Source: Cordylochernes scorpioides
Taxonomy: Eukaryota > Arthropoda > Arachnida > Pseudoscorpiones > Chernetidae
DNA length: 64,000 bases
Assembly: GCA_030710605.1 (NCBI GenBank)
Contig: CP092886.1
Coordinates: 158,208,000-158,271,999 of the forward strand
Direction of reading: 5' to 3'
The notes beneath the pieces were generated by a model, which had not been told where the DNA came from, ran no database searches, and worked only from the letters and a program-made list of their open reading frames with translations. Numbering within the stretch: position 1 is the stretch's first letter; each line of letters starts with the position of its first letter. The translations under genes were made by a program, and so were the position numbers. Shown piece after piece: positions 10,955-19,147 of this stretch.

Positions 10955-11025
10955 CTTCTCGGCCTTTCCTCGGTGGGGAATTTTCCATCTGGACAACAAG
11001 CAATTCGGCGAGACACTGTACATAT

Positions 11026-11048
11026 ATGATGTAAAATGTTTACATCAT
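11026..11048. repeat. Perfect 10-bp hairpin near LTR-C terminus
   Basis: ATGATGTAAA, ATG loop, TTTACATCAT. The same hairpin is at 39094-39116 in the other LTR. It lies about 35 bases inside the LTR end and is flanked by inverted CCCAACA/TGTTGGG. Confidence 0.6.
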
Positions 11049-11082
11049 TGTTGGGTCTGTTTTGTGAAAATATGGCCCAACA

Positions 11083-11096
11083 ATTCCTCCCCTGCC
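11083..11096 (-). promoter_or_regulatory. Polypurine tract of element C
   Basis: The minus strand reads GGCAGGGGAGGAAT immediately before the TGTTGGGCC start of the left LTR. This is the plus-strand primer site and fixes the element's orientation as minus. Confidence 0.7.
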
Positions 11097-11723
11097 AGAG
11101 TGAAAAAATGTGTTTTATTCCAATTCAGATCTGTTCATAATCTATGATAAATATGATTTTGGAAGAAAATACATTTTTTTTACGATACCAGTATGAGCAA
11201 TCACTGACACTCAGGCAAAGGGGGAAACAAACAAACGGGCCAGGGTACCTAGAACAAGTTTTCTTATAGTAGCATAAAAGGAAATTTTTATCCTATCATT
11301 TAGTGGGCAATATACTAAGCCCATCTTTTGCTGCATGTATGCCGGGGGATTTGGTCTAGTTGTGAGGTGAATCCATACATTCCCTGCTGCAGTCCTTATA
11401 GGTGGAAAACGGGGAAGTGGTCTATACCCAGGTTCTGTACAAATAGACATTTAGACCATTCCAGATAAACATAATCATATGGGCGCCAAGGAATTGTGGG
11501 TGTAAACGTAGATATGTCCAATTCCTAAAACACATCTAAAAAAAATTCTTTATTAACTATACGTGATGAGGTACATGTAGTAATGATAGGATAAAAAATG
11601 ATTATACAAGGTTATATAAGGCAAAATTAAATTGGCATATACGATCAAAAATAACAATAATAATATGGTAAACAAAACGAGGGGAATGAATATATACCAA
11701 AAAAATTGAATGAATATATGATA
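11097..11723. other. Element C interior, unassigned
   Basis: No recognisable gene. The longest frame (minus 11211-11450, 79 codons) has no motif I know. As the segment next to the polypurine tract it should be the 3' untranslated end of element C. Confidence 0.4.
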
Positions 11724-12140
11724 CTAGACGAATGACCCGGGCAACGCCTGGGTTTACCCGATTAAATGTTTTATTCAAACACTATTCGTTACAATTATAA
11801 ATTTGGCGCCTTGGATGTCACTCTTGTGAAACGTCCCGCTCCAAACTTTACAGTCAGATTAGTTACGATATACACATGTGTAAATCTTTAAATCGAGCGA
11901 GCGTCTATAAATATTTTGATTTAGATCAAGTATTCTAATTATTAAGCGAAAAAAAATATTATTAATAAAATTTTGAGAAGATATCGATTTTAAACGTATT
12001 TATAACCTTGATAGAGGGCGCTGTTCGTGAGCTAAACAGAATAATTTGAATATATAGTTTTTATTTAATTTATATATAATTTAAAATAGCCTCTATCGTT
12101 TTCCTCGTATTTTTTTTACCTATGTATGGAATTTTTGGTA
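11724..12140 (-). mobile_element. Second Helitron copy (minus), 3' part
   Basis: Its minus strand ends TCTAGT preceded by a near-perfect hairpin (ACCCAGGC/GCCCGGGT, plus 11735-11753). It also shares about 130 bases upstream (AGCGGGACGTTTCACAAGAG and onward) with the Helitron at 9645. A second shared block (ATTCCATACATAGG..., plus 12085-12140) corresponds to 9735-9830 of that element. Beyond 12140 similarity stops, so the 5' end is lost, different or lies further right past the tRNA-bearing satellite. Confidence 0.75.
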
Positions 12141-12177
12141 CTGTAAAAAAAACTTTGCTTCAATAATATAAAAAAAA

Positions 12178-12252
12178 CACCCAGGCTAAGTTTCGAACCA
12201 AGGTTGTGGAAATACGAAGCCGCACACCTAACCATTAAGCTACGCTTGGCAT
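12178..12252 (-). tRNA. tRNA-like pseudogene / SINE head
   Basis: The minus strand has an A-box-like TAGCTTAATGGTTAGG (plus 12227-12242) and a canonical B box GGTTCGAAAC (plus 12190-12199), followed by GTGTTTTTTTT, a pol III terminator. The acceptor arms do not pair well and the anticodon arm is disrupted. It is most likely a decayed tRNA or SINE head rather than a functional tRNA. Confidence 0.4.
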
Positions 12253-12380
12253 CATAAATATTCGCATGTAAAGCTATTTCAGGCCTTACATATTTCTAAC
12301 GACCTTTTTGAAAAAGGTTGTTGAAACATGGAAATTATAATACTTCAAATAAATAGAAATAGAGTGAACACAAATAAAAC

Positions 12381-12750
12381 ATACCAAATATTTCGAATTA
12401 GAGCAGTTATTTTAAACGGCGAATTAGATCAGTTATATCTAAAAATGAAAATATATAAATAAATAAAACATACCAAATATTTCAAGAGCAGTTATTTTAA
12501 AAGATGAATTAGATCAGTTATATCTAAAAATGAAAATATATAAATAAATAAAACCTACCAAATATTTCAAATTAGAGCAGTTATTATATGAATATTTATA
12601 TTATATGTGTAATTAAGCGAACTATTTTAGTTATTTTAAACGGCGAATTAGATCAGTTATATCTAAAAATGAAAATATATAAATAAATAAAACCTACCAA
12701 ATATTTCAAATTAGAGCAGTTATTATATAAATATTTATATTATATTTATG
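12381..12750 (+). repeat. Imperfect ~86-bp tandem repeats
   Basis: Units begin ACCAAATATTTC at 12382, 12471, 12557 and 12698 and share AGAGCAGTTATTTTAAA and GATCAGTTATATCTAAAAAT. The third unit carries an internal insertion of about 50 bases. Confidence 0.7.
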
Positions 12751-12764
12751 AACGGAAAAATATG

Positions 12765-12837
12765 TCCAGGGTAGCCTAGTGGTCATGGCATCTGCCCGGT
12801 AAGCGGAAGGTCGTGGGTTCGATTCCTATCCCTTGAC
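12765..12837 (+). tRNA. tRNA-Thr(GGT)-like sequence, copy 1
   Basis: A 73-nt cloverleaf can be drawn: acceptor TCCAGGG/CCCTTGA (one mismatch), D arm GCC/GGC, anticodon stem TCTGC/GCGGA with loop CCGGTAA (anticodon GGT at 12798-12800), T arm GTGGG/CCTAT with loop TTCGATT. B box GGTTCGATTCC is intact and a T-run terminator follows at 12839-12847. Position 33 is C instead of the near-universal U. Animals normally use AGT for this Thr family, so GGT suggests a tRNA-like repeat or pseudogene. It is embedded in a 129-bp satellite. Confidence 0.55.
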
Positions 12838-12860
12838 ACTTTTTTTATTTTATCCATTCT

Positions 12861-13745
12861 GACCAAAATCTATCCGTGAACTTCACACAGTGAACTTCAC
12901 ACAGACAGAATAAGGCAATGATATAAGTAGATAATAAATAATTATCATTAGATAATGATAATGATCATAATGATTATGCGCGCGTTGATGACCAAAATCT
13001 ATCCGTGAATTTCACACAGTGAACTTCACACAGACAGAATAAGGCAATTATATAAGTAGATTTATGAACGGAAAAATATGTCCAGGGTAGCCTAGTGGTC
13101 ATGACATCTGCCTGGTAAGCGGAAGGTCGTGGGTTCGATTCCCATCCCTTGACACTTTTTTTATTTTATCCATTCTGACCAAAATCTATCCGTGAACTTC
13201 ACACAGTGAACTTCACACAGAAAGAATAAGGCAATGATATAAGTAGTTAATAAATAATTATCATTAGATAATGATAATGATCATAATGATGATGCGCGCG
13301 TTGATGACCAAAATCTATCCGTGAATTTCACACAGTGAACTTCACACAGACAGAATAAGGCAATTATATAAGTAGATAATAAATAATTATCATTAGATAA
13401 TGATAATGATCATAATGATGATGCGCGCGTTGATGACCAAAATCTATCCGTGAACTTCACACAGTGAACTTCACACAGACAGAATAAGGCAATTATATAA
13501 ATAGATAATAAATAATTATCATTAGATAATGATAATGATCATAATGATGATGCGCGCGTTGATGACCAAAATCTATCCGTGAACTTCACACAGTGAACTT
13601 CACACAGACAGAATAAGGCAATTATATAAGTAGATAAATAAATCATTATCATTAGATAAGGATAATGATCATTATGATGATGCGCGCGTTGATGACCAAA
13701 ATCTATCAGTGAACTTCACACAGTGAACTTCACTCAGACATAGTT
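12861..13745 (+). repeat. 129-bp satellite array interrupted by a tRNA-like unit
   Basis: Units start GACCAAAATCTATCCGTGAA at 12861, 12990, 13177, 13306, 13435, 13564 and 13694. The steps are 129 bp, except 187 where the second tRNA-like unit intervenes. Each unit contains an internal duplication (GTGAACTTCACACA twice), a palindromic ATTATCATTAGATAATGATAAT and a GCGCGC. Units are highly similar, so the array expanded recently. Confidence 0.9.
13081..13153 (+). tRNA. tRNA-Thr(GGT)-like sequence, copy 2
   Basis: This is the same cloverleaf as copy 1 with canonical U33 (loop CTGGTAA, anticodon at 13114-13116) and a fully pairable T arm (GTGGG/CCCAT), but with one D-arm pair lost (GCC/GAC). It has identical 5' flank (ATTTATGAACGGAAAAATATG) and 3' T-run terminator to copy 1, so both were amplified together with satellite DNA. 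Confidence 0.55.
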
Positions 13746-16700
13746 TTGTTTATAGTCTATAAACCAAATTGAGCCCTATCTATATATAAATATACATAAA
13801 TATAATAAAAAAGAAAATTACATGGTAAATGGTATATAACTGAATATATAATACATCAGGAGAATAAATATGCACTGAGGTTCGTGGGTATTTAAGAGCA
13901 TCTTACAATATACATACACTAATTAAAAGTTTGCCCTCACTAATTTTGTCACTGAGAGTGAGTGTCTGGCGTTTTCTCCGCCTCTCTAAACCATGAAGGT
14001 AGTCTATAAGAAAGAGAAATTCTAGTATTCAATGTTCCTCTAAACCAGATTATCCCAAATTTACCCTATCTAGGGTGACAACCTTACTTCTCTTTTTCTT
14101 TAGTTGAACACTGTTGTCAATCTCTATTATCCATTGTTCAGCTTATCTATAGAATGTGTACGTATATATTTAAACCAATAAAATTCACTTTAATTAAATA
14201 CATATTGTTAACCTCAAAGAGGATACATGTTGATGACTAACAACCTATGTCTTACTTCTACCTTATGATATATCTTCTTATACTTGACTTCTTTCTATCC
14301 CTTCTGTATTCTGACCCTTTGTTCTAAAAACTTACTGACCTGGGCTACTTCTTAGCCCGAAAAAAAAATTGATACTCAATCTTTTCTTTAAATATCCTCC
14401 TCCTTCAAGTCTGGAATACTGGCCTGTTCTGGCAATCTGCTCTGAAGTTCGTTTTTTTTGTTTTCCTACTAATTCAAATTTTATATTAACATAAAATGAG
14501 TACTCTCATAAAAAAAATTTACTTATTAATTGGTATTTAGACTTGAACTCATTCTAACTAAACGTATGGCAGACAATTGTCTTTACTAGGTGATTACCTT
14601 TGCTAGCCTGGGGCGATAAAAACACAAAGAATCTGGACAGTCCATCTGTCCCCTTATTGTCTGGTACCGAAATTCGTAGACGGAATCGCCTCGTCTAATC
14701 GTAACATGTCTCTTATATGCTCTAATTGTTAACTCTCACTAGAAACCCCTTTGGACTTTGACTTAGACAAGGAGTTATAGGGCATCCAATTTACCCACCG
14801 CATGTTCCAAGTTTGTCCATAGAGGATTGGTTCCAAGCTGCGCAATATATAGAAGAGCATCTAACGTGCCAATTTCTCCCAACCTCCCGTCTGAATCACC
14901 CTCATCCCAGCCACGCTTAAAGCGTCGAAAACTACGATGTCAGATCGGTTATCCGAGGTTTGTCGCTATGCACTTAGCTTACGACATTGGCAACTAAATC
15001 CCCCACCTAGCACAAAGTTCACCTGATACCTCTCCGTTCCCTCTAATGAGGAAAAGATTTGTGGGCTTTTTGGTCTGACCGTGACCTCCCACAATCTCCT
15101 AGTCTGAGGTTCGAGTCATTGTCATTATCTACGACCCTTAGAATTCAAGTTTTTTATAATGAAATAAAGTAATTATATATATATATATATATATATATAC
15201 TTACACAAATAAAAATTATAATTATACTCCTTTAAAAGGAGGCCTAACACGAGGAGCGGATATCTTCCTATCGATAGAGTTGTAAGTCCTGTGAGGCTAC
15301 CGTTCCTAACAAATAAAGAAATCGATAATTATAAAAAATCGAACCTATTAGAATCCCTAACACTATTCTAGTGTACCTTTGGTCTAACAGTATAATTGTT
15401 CCTATCCTTGACACATTCATTAAGATTTCCCTTTCATTCAATTTCATTCGCATCTTGCATATAAACTAAAGCTAGAAACTACTATAAAAGCCAAAGCACT
15501 TCAATCGTCAATGTTAATATTTACCCTAACAATTACTAATCTCCAGGACTAAGTGTGAAATCAAATAAAAATTATCAAATTAAAACAAATTGGGGACTAA
15601 TGCCCTAGTTTACTCAAAAGAAAATGCCTCATACAAACTCTATATAAATTACCTGTACTTAAATAAATAATATTTATACTTAAACAAATTAATAAAATTG
15701 ATCGTCAACAATCAAATCTGAAATCTAACCTATTATTAAAATTGTGCATCTAACGGTTCGAAATTCTTCTTGCCTTGACACTTGGTGACTAAACAAAATG
15801 AATCATCAAAACTAGCACTTAAATTGGAGCGAATTGAACTTCAAGCATTTACCTCATTGCCAAATAGGATAAATCTCCAAGTGTTTGCCAACCTTACTTC
15901 CTGTTCAAGGTTATTGGCGTCTTCCTTTCTCTGCTTTTCAGCTAAGCTCCCCTTTTTGGAATCATAGGGCTTTTAATACCAAACCCGTTTTGGAGTTTAA
16001 CAAAAGAGTTCACTTGTTATCCTATATATCAACTCTTAGATCACAACTGCCCTACACACTCTTATTAGAAATTCTCCTTGGACTGCATTCTGGAAACAAG
16101 GGATTATAGGGTGTCAATATACCCGACGCATGTTCCAAGCCTGCCCATAGGGAATTGGTTACAATCACAGCAGTTATCTAGTGCATCTAAGTTCCCTTAT
16201 CTATATTTGAAGTTGAACCAGAGTTCAGATATTATTTACCTCAAATAAAAAATAAAATAAAATAAACTGTTGAACTCACTTCAGTCTTAAATCACATTCT
16301 GGTATTAATACAGAATTGTAGCCAAAAAAAAAAAGAACTGAAAACTCTTTAAAGTCACATTCTACACTAAAAACAAAATTGTAGCCTTAAAAAAAAGAAA
16401 ACTGAAAAACTCTTTAAAATCACATTCTAATACTAAAAACAAAATTGTAGCCTAAAAAAAAGAAAACTGAAAACTCTTTAAAAATCACATTCTAACACTA
16501 AAAACAAAAATTGTAGCCTAAAAAAAAACTATGATCAAATTTTTTTTTTTTACTATAAAAAAAAGGTTCAGTACACATTCTATAGATTTACTATTGGCAG
16601 CCTGGGCAGGACATACACCCTGTAGGCTTCTCGTTTTCGGCAGGCATGGTCCTCAGTTGGATCTACGGGAACTAGGTATTAGTTTCCATCCTGACTGTAA

Positions 16701-16890
16701 CGATAGTATCTAGGACCCATAGAGGCCTGCAAAGTGGGGAATACGAAGTGGAAGGAGAGAAGAGAGACTTTCTTTATCCATGTTCCAAAAAAAAATGAAA
16801 TGTTCGCACTTCAGGTAAAGTCCAGTAGTTTAATATGGTAGACGTGGTCCGTCAATAAGGTCGGACAACGTTATGTCGGGTTTCGACAGT
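13746..16890. other. Element C interior: non-coding, degenerate internal repeats
   Basis: No coding frame is recognised. Positions 14715-14860 and 16055-16190 are diverged direct copies (both with GCATGTTCCAAG..TG.CCATAG). From 16300 to 16530 a roughly 65-bp A-rich unit (TCACATTCTA...ACAAAATTGTAGCC) repeats four times. A TA microsatellite lies at about 15175-15200. This is compatible with the interior of a long non-coding LTR element. Confidence 0.5.
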
Positions 16891-16903
16891 TAAGACAGGC
16901 TAG

Positions 16904-17610
16904 ACTACAGCATGTGGCTGCTAAGTAATCACAGCAATGGAATACAGCATGAAGTTGCTAAGTAATCACAACAATGGATTACAGCGTGAAGTTGCTAAGT
17001 AATCACAACAATGGATTACAGCGTGTAGTTGCTAAGTAATCACAACAATGGATTACAGCATGAAGTTGCTAAATAATCACAACAATGGATTACAGCGTGA
17101 AGTTGCTAAGTAATCACAATAATGGATTACAGCGTGAAGTTGCTAAGTAATCACAACAATAGATTAGAACGTGAAGTTGCTAAGTAATCACAACAATGGA
17201 TTACAGCATGAAGTTGCTAAGTAATCACAACAATGGATTACAGCGTGAAGTTGCTAAGTAATCACGATAATGTATTACAACGTGAAGTTACTAAGTAATC
17301 ACAACAATGGATTACAGCATGAAGTTGCTAAGTAATCACAACAATGGATTACAGCATGAAGTTGCTAAGTAATCACAACAATGGATTACAGTGTGAAGGT
17401 GCTAAGTAATCACAACAATGGCGTAGGTTCATAGTGATACGAACTACTATCTGCTTTTGGTAACAGGGGTGCTAAGTAATCACAGCAATGGATTACAGCA
17501 TGAAGTTGTTAAGTAATCACAACAATGGATTACAGCGTGAAATTGCTAAGTAATCACAACAATGGATTACAATATGAAGTTGGTAGGTAACCACAGCAGT
17601 GGATCACAAC
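16904..17610 (+). repeat. 37-bp minisatellite, about 19 units
   Basis: The unit AATCACAACAATGGATTACA + GCGTGAAGTTGCTAAGT repeats with few changes, mainly GCGTG/GCATG. It is interrupted once at about 17420-17467 by unrelated sequence and degrades at the right end. Confidence 0.92.
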
Positions 17611-18350
17611 ATGAAGTTGTTTGTGTATTTCCACCAGAAACCTTAATAGTCTTAAACCCCATTTCTTTAAAAAAAAACAAAGCAACATGGCTTCCATACC
17701 AGGAAGCGGTATGTTTACCCCCCCCCCCCCCCCCCCCCAGGCGGGTTGGAATTATGATAGAATTGGAACTATCTGACAGATCCAACGTATTGAAGACCTT
17801 TGCATTCTCGAATGCTCGTAGATTAATATAGAGGGATCTGACAGAATGGTGATTTGGGCGTCGCCACCTCCTATCCATAAGGGTTGCTCGAGTATATTGT
17901 TTCTGTATCTGCCACCAGAAACTTCAACAGTCTTAAACCCCATTTCTTTCAAAACAAAGCAACATGGTTTCTATACCAGGGAGCGGTATGATCCATTAAT
18001 AAGGCGGGACAAATGTTATGTCGGGTTTCGACAATTACGACAGACAAGATACTATTCCCCTTTCTATCCTGGATATTTACTCGTTAAAAAAAACGAAAGG
18101 CGAATAGAAACTTTCAATAACTGCAGACAAGATGCTATCCCCTTCTATACCAGTCAGACATGATTTCTATACCAGGGAGCGGTATGTTCCATTAATAAGG
18201 TGGGACCTGACAGAATTCACCTCAATGGTGTTTGGGGCGTCGCCACCTCCTATCTTAAGGGTTGCTCGAGTATATTGTTTCTGTATCTGCCACCAGAAAC
18301 TTCAACAGTCTTAAACCCCATTTCTTTAAAAGCAAAGCAACATTCTTTTC
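17611..18350 (+). repeat. Three tandem copies of a CCACCAGAAAC...CATTTCTTT segment, with C21 tract
   Basis: CACCAGAAAC followed by AGTCTTAAACCCCATTTCTT occurs near 17630, 17912 and 18291. The last two share a longer unit that includes GGGCGTCGCCACCTCCTAT and GGTTGCTCGAGTATATTG. A run of 21 C (17718-17738) lies in the first copy. GTTATGTCGGGTTTCGACA also appears near 16870 and 18015. Confidence 0.75.
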
Positions 18351-18830
18351 TGGGATTAAATTCCATGGGCCTAGCCCTGACATAGCTGGGAATCCATCAA
18401 TTATCCCTTTCATATCCATCATTTATCTATGATTCTTACGTCGCTTTTGACATCCTTCAACACCTTTCTACCATCCTTTCTTTCAACACCATTCAACTCT
18501 TTTTCATTCCTCTGGAGTTTCCTCGAAACCCGTCATCGGGAACGAATCCCGATGGCCACTCAACAGCGTCTGGTTCTCCAGTCGCTTCTTGGTCAAATAA
18601 TATCGTAATCTAATTATATTTAATCTTAATAAAACAAAATGATTCACCCTAAACCTGAATATTTATTTTCCAAATGGGTTACACTTAGTTGCCAAAATTT
18701 ACACCAGACAGAATGTCTACACTTACAAATGTATTGACATGAGAAAATTTTAACATAAAGGTCCAAAATTCAAAGTTTCGAAAAAAATTATATAAAAGAA
18801 AGATTCTGCTTAATTTGATCTGTCCCAATT
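18351..18830. other. Non-coding interval before element D
   Basis: No gene seen. One 8-bp hairpin (CATCGGGA/TCCCGATG) lies at about 18534-18554. Confidence 0.4.
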
Positions 18831-18835
18831 AATAT

Positions 18836-19027
18836 TGTCGTGTTCTACGACAAGAATTAACACGAGACGATTTCACACTAAAGAAAACTCTAACTTTATT
18901 CATCTTTTGACCTATATATAGATATCGCGCTTCTCGCGGATATACAAATCTACCATCCTTTAAAAGAAAGTATGTAAAAATATACGAAACAAATCAATAT
19001 CATGCAAATGTCGCGAGGTATGCGACA
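18836..19027 (-). repeat. 3' LTR of element D
   Basis: Nearly identical to 22398-22589. On the minus strand it reads TGTCGCATACC...AACACGACA with TATA (about 18913-18922 on plus) then AATAAA (plus 18897-18902). Confidence 0.92.
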
Positions 19028-19047
19028 GACTCCCCCTCCATGACCTC
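19028..19047 (-). promoter_or_regulatory. Polypurine tract of element D
   Basis: The minus strand reads GGAGGGGGAGTC directly before the TGTCGC start of the 3' LTR. Confidence 0.8.
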
Positions 19048-19147
19048 TCATCACTCCTGTGATGGGACTCCGGGTGGTCTATGATGAAATGGTCCTCCGG
19101 CCACTTGGTGATGGTCATATCCTGCTTCCAGTTGCTGGGGGTCGAGG

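Larger units (their letters stand above)
9180..11082 (-). repeat. 3' LTR of element C (left copy, Helitron inside)
   Basis: It matches 37697-39150 at high identity by eye. Two large differences stand out: the Helitron at 9645-10165 is absent from the right LTR, and about 34 bases at 9411-9445 stand where the right LTR has about 105 bases of U6 sequence. A TATAAAAGG on the plus strand near 10705 and a GC-rich segment at 10780-11020 are present in both copies. Confidence 0.85.

Noticed and set aside
13777-13810. 5' terminus of the second Helitron
   Set aside because: TATATATAGATAGGG on minus is only vaguely like the TCTCTATATC start and lacks the ATGAATG signature.
16904-17610. Regular 37-bp repeats resembling a CRISPR array
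   Set aside because: Repeats are contiguous without unique spacers, no cas genes are present, and all other features are eukaryotic; it is a minisatellite.
17567-17952. ORFs across the poly-C region (about 100 codons)
   Set aside because: They depend on the C21 homopolymer and duplicated segment; no recognisable protein.
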